Positions 14,868-23,020 of a stretch of DNA of 23,024 nucleotides are shown here, in pieces. The notes under the pieces are model-generated. The model saw only the letters and a program-made list of their open reading frames with translations. It searched no databases and was not told the DNA's origin. Location: positions 1 to 23,024 of the forward strand of contig CAAEIM010000148.1 in the NCBI GenBank assembly GCA_900755995.1. Direction: 5' to 3'. The translations under genes were made by a program, and so were the position numbers. Within the stretch, counting starts at the first letter, position 1. Every line of letters starts with the position of its first letter. This DNA comes from Clostridia bacterium (GTDB taxonomy: Bacteria; Bacillota; Clostridia; Oscillospirales; Acutalibacteraceae).

Positions 14868-16181
14868 TTGACTCTACAGAAGATTTTTACAAATTTGTGT
14901 TTGGTGATTTGGGCAATTATCCCGGTATTCTCTCCGATGATGAATAGATTTATGCCGTTCTGGATACAATATGCGCTGATTTTTTTGATGCTTATATTTG
15001 CCCTCCTTTCAAACATTAAAGACGGAAAGCTTATTGTTCCCATAAGTACAGAGCGAAATTATATTTTTTGGATTTTGGTTTTACTTATGGCATTTACGGG
15101 AGTGACAAGAGATAGTTACGGTTCCTTTAGAATTATGTCCTGCATTTTATTGCCGTTAATTCTCAGAAAAAGGACAGATTGGATTAAAAGTGCATTTTAT
15201 ATTTTTGCTGTTGTATTGGGCATAAATGTATTCTTTACCCTTTTCTTCTTCCTATTCCCGCAATATTATCACATTATAATTGATATTTACGGCAGTGCGC
15301 CAATCGGAACTTCGTTAGGTACGGCAGGTTACAGAGCCGGAATTTCTAACCACTATTCTCAGAACGGCATTTTTATCTCATTATTTTTTATGCTTATAAT
15401 GGTATTGATAATTTCAGGATTCTCTGCAAACAAAAAAATACGGGATAATGTTAAATATATCGTAATTGCCGGGTTAGCGTTTGCGGCTTTACTGCTTACC
15501 GGCAAACGAGGCGTTCTCATATTTTGTATTTGCTCAATTATTTTTACTTATTTACTTTGCAGCAGAAAAAAGCTCGGAAAATTAGTGAAAATTTTTATTA
15601 TAGCCATAGTTGCAGTCGGTATTTTGCAAATGCTCTCTGAAGTGATACCGGAAATCGGTTACACATTTGAACGCTTCCAGTTAGTTGGTGAGGATACCGC
15701 CTCTCAGGAACGCTTTGCAATGTGGGAGCTGGCAATACAAAAATTTAAGAATCATCCCATCATAGGAAACGGCTTCTGGTCTTTCAAAGATTTTTATCAT
15801 GATAATTTATCACAATATTATCATTCGTCTGTACAAGGCTATGACCGCCTGAATGCTCATAATGTTTACCTTCAGCTTTTGTGTGAAAACGGAATAGTCG
15901 GCGAGGTAATATATCTATCGGCAGTTGGCTTAATGTTAGCAAAAACAATTAAATTGATTAGAAATATGTATCAATTTGATTCTATGGAATTGAGATTTGC
16001 TGCATTGTTCTCGCTGTGCATACAGATATTCTATTGCATTTACAGTGTATCGGGTAACTGCTTATATGATGTAGTATTTTATTTTTATGCTTTGGCTATG
16101 GCAATAACGCTTGCCCTCAGTAATGAGCTTAACCAATATCCAACCAGATTAAACACAGACAGAGTTCTGTCGGGGGAATAA
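14868..16181 (+). CDS. Wzy-like O-antigen polymerase/ligase family membrane protein
   Basis: A 437-residue polytopic membrane protein with about 11-12 hydrophobic segments and a large outer loop. The Wzy_C pattern (PF04932) is visible: RFAMWELAIQKFKNHPIIGNG, then AHNVYLQLLCENGIVG with the conserved His near residue 331. Such proteins polymerise lipid-linked repeat units or ligate glycans at the outer membrane face. In a Gram-positive locus with a flippase, polymerase (Wzy) is the likelier role. The start is TTG 14868, supported by GGAG 8 bases upstream and no nearer ATG. It is 2 bases before the second pyruvyl transferase. Confidence 0.88.
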   Translation: MTLQKIFTNLCLVIWAIIPVFSPMMNRFMPFWIQYALIFLMLIFALLSNIKDGKLIVPISTERNYIFWILVLLMAFTGVTRDSYGSFRIMSCILLPLILRKRTDWIKSAFYIFAVVLGINVFFTLFFFLFPQYYHIIIDIYGSAPIGTSLGTAGYRAGISNHYSQNGIFISLFFMLIMVLIISGFSANKKIRDNVKYIVIAGLAFAALLLTGKRGVLIFCICSIIFTYLLCSRKKLGKLVKIFIIAIVAVGILQMLSEVIPEIGYTFERFQLVGEDTASQERFAMWELAIQKFKNHPIIGNGFWSFKDFYHDNLSQYYHSSVQGYDRLNAHNVYLQLLCENGIVGEVIYLSAVGLMLAKTIKLIRNMYQFDSMELRFAALFSLCIQIFYCIYSVSGNCLYDVVFYFYALAMAITLALSNELNQYPTRLNTDRVLSGE

Positions 16182-16183
16182 TT

Positions 16184-17293
16184 ATGAGTGAAATAGCATT
16201 AGTTACATTTCATAGAGCCTGCAATTACGGTGCTTTTCTTCAGGCATATGCGCTTTTGGAAACATTAAATGAATATCCGGATGTAAATGCTTACATTTTT
16301 GACTACAGAAGCAATGTGGTAGAAGGCAGGTATTTACCAAATTTTTATTTAAAGAAAAAAGGAAATCCCATTAAAAAGATAAGTAAATATCTTTTGGAAT
16401 ATCGAGATATTATAAGCCGCAACAGGATTTTTGATGAAGCAAGAGATAAATACTTCAGGTATAGGACAAAGAATCTGACCAAATCACAGATAAAAAAAGC
16501 TTCTTCTGATTATGACGCTTTTATAAGCGGTTCAGACCAGGTGTGGAACCGTGAAATAATAAATGATGACAGCACATATTTTCTTGATTTTGTAACCCCT
16601 CCTATTTTAAAATTTTCTTATGCGGCAAGTATTGGCAAAAGCGAATTGACAAAAGACGAATTAAGTGATATAACCGAAATGCTTTCTGATTATATCAGAA
16701 TTTCAGTCAGAGAGGACGATGTTATTCCTCAGCTGGAGCAATGCCTGAATAATGATATTATCTGTTCTCTTGATCCGGTGTTTTTGTTGGATTCAAATCA
16801 ATGGAGGGATTTTTCCGAATATAAGGAGCGCAAGCCTTACATTCTGTTTTTTATGATGGGACAGAGCGCTAACTCACTGCCCGCTATGGAATTTGCCAAA
16901 AAACTTGCTCAGGAGAAAAATCTTGATATTGTTTATCTTTCCGACAGCGAGCGAAGATACAAATTCAAGGATTTAAATCACTTCGGAGTTGCTTCCCCCT
17001 CAGAATTTGTCGGATTAATTAACAACGCACAATGTGTGGTAACTAATTCCTTTCATGCTACAGCGTTTTCTATTATTCTTCATAAAGAATTTTTTGTTGA
17101 AACACAGGTATTGCGCAACAATCGTATATTGAATTTATTACAGATTGTATCCCTTGAGGACAGAGGCTTAATTAAAGGAAAAAAGAGCGACAAAGTAAAT
17201 GCGATTAACTGGGAAAAGGTTGATAATAACCTTGCTCCGCTGATTGAAAAATCTCACGGGTATTTAGATAAAATAGTATCTGACTTAGAATAA
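16184..17293 (+). CDS. Polysaccharide pyruvyl transferase family protein (second)
   Basis: A 369-residue PF04230 protein and the more typical of the two in this cluster. Motifs: VTFHRACNYGAFLQAYAL (7-24), SGSDQVWN (115-122) and TNSFHATAF (287-295). Cytoplasmic by sequence, with no signal or membrane segment. GGGGGA precedes the start by about 6 bases, and it begins 2 bases after the wzy-like gene. Two such enzymes suggest two pyruvylation sites, or that one has another activity; some homologues of this family have uncertain function. Ketal position and acceptor unknown. Confidence 0.9.
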   Translation: MSEIALVTFHRACNYGAFLQAYALLETLNEYPDVNAYIFDYRSNVVEGRYLPNFYLKKKGNPIKKISKYLLEYRDIISRNRIFDEARDKYFRYRTKNLTKSQIKKASSDYDAFISGSDQVWNREIINDDSTYFLDFVTPPILKFSYAASIGKSELTKDELSDITEMLSDYIRISVREDDVIPQLEQCLNNDIICSLDPVFLLDSNQWRDFSEYKERKPYILFFMMGQSANSLPAMEFAKKLAQEKNLDIVYLSDSERRYKFKDLNHFGVASPSEFVGLINNAQCVVTNSFHATAFSIILHKEFFVETQVLRNNRILNLLQIVSLEDRGLIKGKKSDKVNAINWEKVDNNLAPLIEKSHGYLDKIVSDLE

Positions 17294-17312
17294 TAGGAGT
17301 GAAATTAACGGG

Positions 17313-18038
17313 ATGAATATAGGAGTGATTTTTGCCGGCGGTGTGGGCAAAAGAATGAGAAGTAAGGAAAAGCCAAAGCAGTTTCTTGAAATATATAATA
17401 AACCGATTATCATTTATACCTTGGAGCATTTTGAAAATAACAGCGAAATCGATGCGGTGGTTATTTCCTGTGTAGAAGACTGGATTCCGTATTTAAAGGA
17501 ATTACTCAGCAAATACAGAATTGAAAAGGTTAAAAAGATTGTTCCGGGCGGAGAAACCGGACAGCTTTCAATATATAACGGAATTGTGGCTGCTAAGGAA
17601 TTAGCAGGCGACAGCGAGGCGATTGTATTGATTCATGACGGCGTCAGACCGCTGATTAATTCAGAGCTTCTTTCACGCAATATTGAATGTGTAAAGAAAA
17701 ACGGCAGCGCCATTACGGCAGGTATTGTAAAAGAAACAATAGTTGTTGTTGACCGTCAGAATAAGGTTGAAATTGTACCTGACAGAGAAAATTCAAGGGT
17801 TGCTAAAGCTCCGCAGTCCTTCTGGCTTGATGATATTCTCAAAGCACATAATAAGGCAATGAGCGAGGGAATTACATCGTTTATTGATTCCTGCACTATG
17901 ATGAAATATTACGGAAAACAATTATATATGGTTGACGGTCCGTTTGAAAACATAAAAATAACAACACCTGATGATTTTTACACAATGAGAGCTATTCTTG
18001 AGGCTAAGGAGAACGCTCAGATTTACGGAATAGAGTGA
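17313..18038 (+). CDS. TarI/IspD-like cytidylyltransferase
   Basis: A 241-residue CTP-dependent nucleotidyltransferase of the IspD/TarI family. It has FAGGVGKRM (7-15) and KPKQF (20-24) for CTP binding, HDGVRP (108-113), and KAPQSF and KITTPDDFY toward the end. The NKPIIIYTLEHF and NIKITTPDDF segments resemble ribitol-5-phosphate enzymes (TarI) more than MEP cytidylyltransferases, and the polysaccharide setting favours a CDP-alditol product over isoprenoid synthesis. No TarJ-type alcohol dehydrogenase is in the window; the nearest reductase is the SDR at 19772. Start spacing is loose (GGAG 13 bases upstream). Family sure, substrate inferred. Confidence 0.85.
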   Translation: MNIGVIFAGGVGKRMRSKEKPKQFLEIYNKPIIIYTLEHFENNSEIDAVVISCVEDWIPYLKELLSKYRIEKVKKIVPGGETGQLSIYNGIVAAKELAGDSEAIVLIHDGVRPLINSELLSRNIECVKKNGSAITAGIVKETIVVVDRQNKVEIVPDRENSRVAKAPQSFWLDDILKAHNKAMSEGITSFIDSCTMMKYYGKQLYMVDGPFENIKITTPDDFYTMRAILEAKENAQIYGIE

Positions 18039-18078
18039 TATTTCAAATGTTTTATTTATATTATGAAAGTGAGATAAA

Positions 18079-19494
18079 ATGAGCAGGCAAAAAGAACTTG
18101 CAAAAAATACTGCAATCTTAACATTCGGAAAAATTTGCACACAATGTGTAAGCTTTTTTATGCTACCTCTTTACACGGCTTTTTTAGATACGTCTGAATA
18201 CGGTGCATTTGATTTGCTTATAACCTATGGCACGCTTCTTCTTCCTTTAATAAACTGGCAGTTTGACCAAGGTATTTTTCGTTTTTTGTTGGATTGCAGA
18301 GATGATAAGGAGCAGCAGTCTGAATTATTTTCTACGGTTTTTGCTGTAAATACAGCACAGTCTGTTTTGTATGGAATCATATTAGGTATATTGACGGTTG
18401 TATTTAATTATTCATACGGTCCGTTTATGATACTTTATGTTATTTTTCATGTATATACAGCATTATTATTGCAGTTTGCACGAGGACTCGGAAAAAGCAA
18501 GGTGTATGCAATAGCCGGCTTTATATCAGCTTCAACAAATGTTGTCTTTAATGTCATAACTATTGCTGTACTTAAATGGGGCTTAATCGGACTTTTTGCG
18601 GCAACTCTTATATCGCAGGTGCTGACGATTATTTATTTATGTGCTGTACTTCATCCTTTGAGATATTTTGATAAAAATAAAATCAAAAAAGAAACATTTT
18701 CAAAGGTACGCAGATATTCATTGCCCCTCATACCCAATAATCTGGCTTGGTGGGTTGTGAATGTTTCCGACAGAACTATTATTTCGTGGATTTTGGATGT
18801 TGGCTTTAACGGTATTTATACTGTAGCTAATAAATTTTCCGGTGTTTTTATTCAATTTTATAATATATTCAATCTATCGTGGACTGAATCAGTTTCACTT
18901 CATTATAACGATAAAGACAGAGATAAATTTTTCAGCGAAATGATTACGGTTATGTATAAGCTGTTTTCATGCGCCTGCTTTGGAATATGTGCGCTTATGC
19001 CGTTTATTTTTCCTATATTAATAAATGAACGCTACAGCGATGCATATCCGCAGATTATTATTTTGATGTATGCAATGCTGTTAAGAGTAGTTGTGGGATT
19101 GTACAGCTGTATTTATGTTGCGCAGAAAAATTCAAAAAAAATTGCATATACTTCGGTAGCTTCCGCTATAATTAATCTTGCCGTTAATTTAGCCTTAATA
19201 TGGAAAATCGGTCTTTATGCGGCTTCAATTTCAACCTTTGTTGCGTTTGGAGCTATGGCGGTAGTTCGTTATATTGATATAAACAGAACGGTAAAAATGA
19301 GAATATCGGCACCGGTATTAATTTCATCAATAATTTTAGGATGTGTTCTTGCGCTCACATATTATTTGAATATTCCTATTGTTAATTTAATAATGTTAGT
19401 TATCGTCTGTGTATATACATTTGTTCTGAACAAAAATATTTTAGGCTCTATTGGCAAAATGGGACTTAAATTAGTGAAATCTATTAAAAAATAA
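18079..19494 (+). CDS. Wzx-like polysaccharide flippase (MOP superfamily)
   Basis: A 471-residue membrane protein with about 12-14 hydrophobic segments, beginning with the MOP/PST-type pattern NTAILTFGKICTQCVSFFMLP. It includes the RRYSLPLIPNNLAWWVVNVSDR segment (about 212-233) characteristic of Wzx transporters. These flip undecaprenyl-linked repeat units across the membrane so that a Wzy polymerase can use them. A GTGAG-type ribosome site lies 5 bases before the start. It follows the cytidylyltransferase by 40 bases. Repeat copy 2 comes directly after it. With the Wzy-like protein this defines a Wzx/Wzy-type pathway. Confidence 0.9.
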   Translation: MSRQKELAKNTAILTFGKICTQCVSFFMLPLYTAFLDTSEYGAFDLLITYGTLLLPLINWQFDQGIFRFLLDCRDDKEQQSELFSTVFAVNTAQSVLYGIILGILTVVFNYSYGPFMILYVIFHVYTALLLQFARGLGKSKVYAIAGFISASTNVVFNVITIAVLKWGLIGLFAATLISQVLTIIYLCAVLHPLRYFDKNKIKKETFSKVRRYSLPLIPNNLAWWVVNVSDRTIISWILDVGFNGIYTVANKFSGVFIQFYNIFNLSWTESVSLHYNDKDRDKFFSEMITVMYKLFSCACFGICALMPFIFPILINERYSDAYPQIIILMYAMLLRVVVGLYSCIYVAQKNSKKIAYTSVASAIINLAVNLALIWKIGLYAASISTFVAFGAMAVVRYIDINRTVKMRISAPVLISSIILGCVLALTYYLNIPIVNLIMLVIVCVYTFVLNKNILGSIGKMGLKLVKSIKK

Positions 19495-19550
19495 ATTCAG
19501 CTTGTAGAAAAAGTACATTTCGTTATGCAATATGCCCAAGAGGAACATCC

Positions 19551-19695
19551 GGATTGGGGAATCCCCGGCGAGGGTTCCCCACGAAAAACAGTCCACCGGA
19601 CTGTTTTTCTCCCCCTCCTGCGCTCATTTCAAGCAATGGCGGGGCTTTGCCCCACCACCCCACCGCCTTTTGAAAAAGGCGGCGAAAACTTTTAG
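19551..19695 (+). repeat. Structured interspersed repeat, copy 2
   Basis: Positions 19573-19695 match 1-149 with the same order of modules. An extra 5' hairpin not visible in copy 1 spans 19556-19580 (GGGGAA/TTCCCC continued by CCC/GGG, one bulged T). It competes with a GGATT/AATCC stem at 19551-19565. Next come a perfect 12-bp stem (19583-19594 with 19598-19609), GGGGC/GCCCC (19641-19645 with 19649-19653), a 9-bp stem (19663-19671 with 19674-19682) and the tail CGAAAACTTTTAG. The 277-base gap between the flippase and the SDR holds this repeat, a small ATTTTGC/GCAAAAT hairpin (about 19698-19715) and the SDR ribosome site. Confidence 0.85.
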
Positions 19696-19771
19696 TTATT
19701 TTGCTATCGCAAAATAGTTTATCGACAGACTGAAATAAATTATTGGTACTTTAAGGAGTTAAGCAAAAAAG

Positions 19772-20773
19772 ATGGATTATTCAATTTTTGAGGGTAAGAG
19801 AATTTTGATTACGGGCGCTACAGGCTTGATTGGCAAAACGCTTGTAAAAATGCTGTTGCAGATAAATAAACGCCTTTCAAATAAAATCAGCGTAATTGCC
19901 GTGTCACGCAGCCCCGAAAGAGCACAGAGCGTGTTTAAGGACTGTATGTGTGATGAACTGGAAATTTTAGTTACAGATGTATGTAATTTTGAATATCCCA
20001 AAGCCAAGGTCGATTATATTGTCCACGGTGCAAGCCAGACGGCAAGCAAGGCATTTGTCAGCAATCCGGTAGAAACCATTATGACTGCCTTTGAGGGCAC
20101 AAGAAATATGCTTGAGTTCGCCGCTGAAAACAACGTAAAGGGATTTGTGTATTTGTCGAGTATGGAGGTTTACGGAACTCCTGACAGCGACGAAAAAATA
20201 GACGAAAATCATCCTACAAATATTAACACGATGTCTGTAAGATCCTGTTATCCTGAGAGCAAAAGAATGTGTGAAAACCTCTGCTGTTCATATGCCTCAC
20301 AATACGGTGTTCCTGCTATGGCAGTAAGACTGACGCAGACATTCGGACCCGGAGTGGATCACAGAGAAAACCGAGTATTTGCAATGATTGCAAGAAGTGC
20401 CATTGAAAAGAAAAATATTGTGTTAAACACAAAGGGTGAAACCAAGCATAATTATTTATACACAGAAGATGCGGCAACAGCCATTTTAACTGTTTTAGCT
20501 AAAGGCAAGCCGGGCGAAGTGTACAATGCGGCTAATGAAGAAACATACTGCTCAATTTATGAAATGGCTAAGCTTGTAGCCGATAGCTTTGGTGAAAATA
20601 AAGTAAGTGTTGAAACAAATGATGACGAAAATATTTCAAAATTTGGCTATGCCCCAACTATGCATATGAATCTGGACGCTTCAAAGTTAAGAGGTCTGGG
20701 CTGGAAGCCTGAGGTTGACCTCGTTGGAATGTACAGAAATATGATTGAGGATATGATAAAACAGCAGAATTAA
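19772..20773 (+). CDS. Extended SDR: NAD-dependent epimerase/dehydratase family
   Basis: A 333-residue extended short-chain dehydrogenase. NAD-binding ITGATGLIG is at residues 13-21, YLSSMEVYG at 127-135 with the catalytic Ser, and the YPESK catalytic Tyr160/Lys164. A sugar-nucleotide-type C-terminal domain has NYLYTEDAA and EVYNAANEE. Members epimerise, dehydrate, decarboxylate or reduce nucleotide-linked substrates. The ribosome site AGGAG is rather far (13 bases). It is separated from the flippase by repeat copy 2 but probably belongs to the cluster, and may modify the CDP-linked product of the cytidylyltransferase. A terminator follows. Exact substrate cannot be read. Confidence 0.85.
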   Translation: MDYSIFEGKRILITGATGLIGKTLVKMLLQINKRLSNKISVIAVSRSPERAQSVFKDCMCDELEILVTDVCNFEYPKAKVDYIVHGASQTASKAFVSNPVETIMTAFEGTRNMLEFAAENNVKGFVYLSSMEVYGTPDSDEKIDENHPTNINTMSVRSCYPESKRMCENLCCSYASQYGVPAMAVRLTQTFGPGVDHRENRVFAMIARSAIEKKNIVLNTKGETKHNYLYTEDAATAILTVLAKGKPGEVYNAANEETYCSIYEMAKLVADSFGENKVSVETNDDENISKFGYAPTMHMNLDASKLRGLGWKPEVDLVGMYRNMIEDMIKQQN

Positions 20774-20844
20774 AATAATATTCTCCTATTCTTATTGGCT
20801 TTATGTCAATAGCTCGGGTAAATCCAAAAACTAAAGAGATACAC

Positions 20845-20876
20845 AAGCGACAGCGTTAGGTTGTCGCTTTCTTTAT
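20845..20876 (+). terminator. Terminator ending the polysaccharide cluster
   Basis: AAGCGACA (20845-20852) pairs with TGTCGCTT (20862-20869) around a 9-nt loop and is followed by TCTTTATT. It is 72 bases after the SDR stop codon and before the nadA promoter. Confidence 0.7.
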
Positions 20877-20955
20877 TAGATGTTGCCTTGCTGAGAAAGC
20901 ATATGTAATACGGTTATGAAAACGCTTGAAATTTTAATTCCATTTAAAAAACCTA

Positions 20956-20984
20956 TTGCAATAGTAGGTAAAAGGCTGTATAAT
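20956..20984 (+). promoter_or_regulatory. Sigma-A promoter of nadA-mnmA
   Basis: TTGCAA (20956-20961), a 17-base spacer, TATAAT (20979-20984). Transcription would start near 20991, about 28 bases before the chosen nadA start. No recognisable NadR/NrtR operator palindrome was seen. Confidence 0.72.
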
Positions 20985-21018
20985 AAATATAACAGGAAAA
21001 ATGAAGGGGAATGTATGT

Positions 21019-21936
21019 ATGAATATCTCTGAAATTCAAAATAAAATTCTAAAACTGAAAAAAGAAAAGGATGTTTGTATTCTTGCACACAGCTATCAGG
21101 CGAGAGAGATAGTTGAAATTGCTGATTTCACGGGCGACAGCTACAAGCTGAGCGTTGACGCAAGCAAGGTTGAAAATAAAAACATAATTATGTGCGGCGT
21201 TCGTTTTATGGCTGAAACCTGCAAGATTCTTTCACCCGAAAAAACCGTGTATCTTGCAAATCCATGTGCAGGCTGTCAGATGGCTGACCAGATGGACAAA
21301 GAAATGATTTCAGTTGTAAAGAAGGATTATCCCGATTATGCGGTTGTTGCATACATAAATACTACATCAGAGCTGAAAACCGTATGCGATGTCTGCGTTA
21401 CAAGCTCATCAGCTGTAAAAATTGTTAGCAATATGCCTCAAAAGAATATTCTTTTTATTCCGGACTGCAATCTCGGCGATTTTGTGCGCCGTCAGCTTCC
21501 CGATAAGAATATCAAGCTGTTGAACGGCGGCTGTCCTATCCACGCAGGAGTAACAGCCGAAGAGGTTAAAAAGGCAAAGGCTATGTATCCAAATGCAGAG
21601 CTGCTTGTTCACCCTGAATGTACTCCTGCCGTTACTTCGGTTGCAGATTATGTGGGTTCAACCTCGGGTATTATGAATTATGCAAAGAACAGCGACAAAG
21701 ATGAGTTTATTATCGGCACTGAAAACAGCATTGCACAGCATTTGCAGTTTGATTGTCCGGATAAAAAATTCCATATTCTCTCAAAAAATCTTATCTGCCC
21801 CGATATGAAGGCTACCACACTTATTGATGTGTATAATTGTCTTAACGGCGAGGGCGGCGAGGAAATTATCCTTGACGAGCAGACAATTTCAGGTGCTAAG
21901 AGATGCATTGATGAGATGATAAGACTTGGCGGTTAA
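21019..21936 (+). CDS. nadA: Quinolinate synthase NadA
   Basis: A 305-residue quinolinate synthase, which condenses iminoaspartate with dihydroxyacetone phosphate in de novo NAD synthesis using a [4Fe-4S] cluster. Likely cluster ligands are Cys86 (in NPCAGCQM), Cys172 (GGCPIH) and Cys260 (LICPDM); their near-equal spacing of about 86-88 residues is typical of the family. AHSYQ near the start and HPEC (198-201) are further signatures. ATG 21019 is preferred, with a GGGG site about 8 bases upstream; ATG 21001 in the same frame is possible. nadB and nadC are not adjacent, unlike the common nadABC order. mnmA follows after 10 bases. Confidence 0.95.
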   Translation: MNISEIQNKILKLKKEKDVCILAHSYQAREIVEIADFTGDSYKLSVDASKVENKNIIMCGVRFMAETCKILSPEKTVYLANPCAGCQMADQMDKEMISVVKKDYPDYAVVAYINTTSELKTVCDVCVTSSSAVKIVSNMPQKNILFIPDCNLGDFVRRQLPDKNIKLLNGGCPIHAGVTAEEVKKAKAMYPNAELLVHPECTPAVTSVADYVGSTSGIMNYAKNSDKDEFIIGTENSIAQHLQFDCPDKKFHILSKNLICPDMKATTLIDVYNCLNGEGGEEIILDEQTISGAKRCIDEMIRLGG

Positions 21937-21946
21937 GGAGAACAGT

Positions 21947-23020
21947 ATGACCGAAAAGGCGTTAGTTGCAATGAGCGGAGGGGTTGACAGCTCGGTAGCC
22001 GCCTGCCTTATAAAAGAGCAGGGGTATGACGCTACAGGCATAACTCTCAAGCTTTTTGATAATGAGGAAATAGGCGAAAAGCAGGAAAAGACCTGCTGTT
22101 CGCTTGATGATATTGACGATGCAAGAAATGTGTGCAGAAAAATAGGCATACCCTATTATGTCTATAATTTTAAAGACAGCTTTAAAGAGAACGTCATAGA
22201 CCGTTTTATTTTGGCTTATGAAAACGGATGTACGCCGAATCCCTGTATTGACTGCAACAGGTATATAAAATTTGAAAAGCTGATGCAGAGGGCGGACGAG
22301 CTGGATTTTGACTATGTTGTAACAGGTCATTACTCAATCATAGAGTATGACAGGGCAAGTCAGCGGTATTTGTTAAAGAAATCCCCTGATGTAACAAAGG
22401 ACCAAAGCTATGTTTTGTATTCTCTCACCCAAAGACAGCTTTCAAAAACTCTGCTTCCGCTCGGCGGACTTACCAAAGAAAAGGTGAGGGAGATTGCCGA
22501 AAAATATAACCTTATCAATGCCGCCAAGCACGACAGTCAGGATATTTGTTTTGTGCCTGATGGCGACTATGCACGTTTTATTGAGCAATACACAGGCAAA
22601 AGGTACGAGTGCGGCGACTTTGTTGACGAAAACGGAAATGTGCTTGGAACACATAAGGGAATAATCAGATATACAATAGGGCAGAGAAAGGGGCTTGGAC
22701 TTGCCCTGCCTCGTCCTATGTATGTAAAAGAAAAGGATATTGAGTCTAACAGGGTAATACTGTGCGACAACGACAGGCTTTTTTCAAAGGAGCTTTTTGC
22801 TAAGGATATTAATCTTATTGCATATGAAAAGCTCAGTGCTCCCCTGCATATAAAGGCGAGGGTGAGGTATAATCAGCCTGAGCAGGACGCAACTGTTGAA
22901 CAGCTTTCCGATAACCGTCTGCACATTGTGTTTGACAAGCCCCAGAGGGCAATTTCCAAAGGACAGGCAGTAGTCTTGTATGACGGCGACGTTGTAGTCG
23001 GCGGCGGAACAATAGAATAA
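21947..23020 (+). CDS. mnmA: tRNA-specific 2-thiouridylase MnmA
   Basis: A 357-residue enzyme that adds the 2-thio group to wobble uridine 34 of Lys, Glu and Gln tRNAs. The PP-loop is SGGVDSS (10-16). The catalytic cysteine pair is Cys103 (in CIDCNRYIKF) and Cys201 (QDICFVPDGDY), with CTPNPC just before the first. YTIGQRKGLG marks the central domain. The open frame reaches back to 21926, but ATG 21947 has AAGGAG 6 bases upstream, and that site overlaps the nadA stop codon, which suggests translational coupling. The gene is complete and ends 4 bases before the window edge. Confidence 0.96.
   Translation: MTEKALVAMSGGVDSSVAACLIKEQGYDATGITLKLFDNEEIGEKQEKTCCSLDDIDDARNVCRKIGIPYYVYNFKDSFKENVIDRFILAYENGCTPNPCIDCNRYIKFEKLMQRADELDFDYVVTGHYSIIEYDRASQRYLLKKSPDVTKDQSYVLYSLTQRQLSKTLLPLGGLTKEKVREIAEKYNLINAAKHDSQDICFVPDGDYARFIEQYTGKRYECGDFVDENGNVLGTHKGIIRYTIGQRKGLGLALPRPMYVKEKDIESNRVILCDNDRLFSKELFAKDINLIAYEKLSAPLHIKARVRYNQPEQDATVEQLSDNRLHIVFDKPQRAISKGQAVVLYDGDVVVGGGTIE

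Noticed and set aside
19532..19717. 61-residue open frame across repeat copy 2
   Set aside because: It is made of the hairpin repeat itself, has no convincing ribosome site, and copy 1 does not preserve an equivalent protein.
20917..21036. Short frame (about 38 residues) running through the nadA promoter into nadA
   Set aside because: It covers the -35 and -10 boxes, has no ribosome site and ends just inside nadA; most likely chance.
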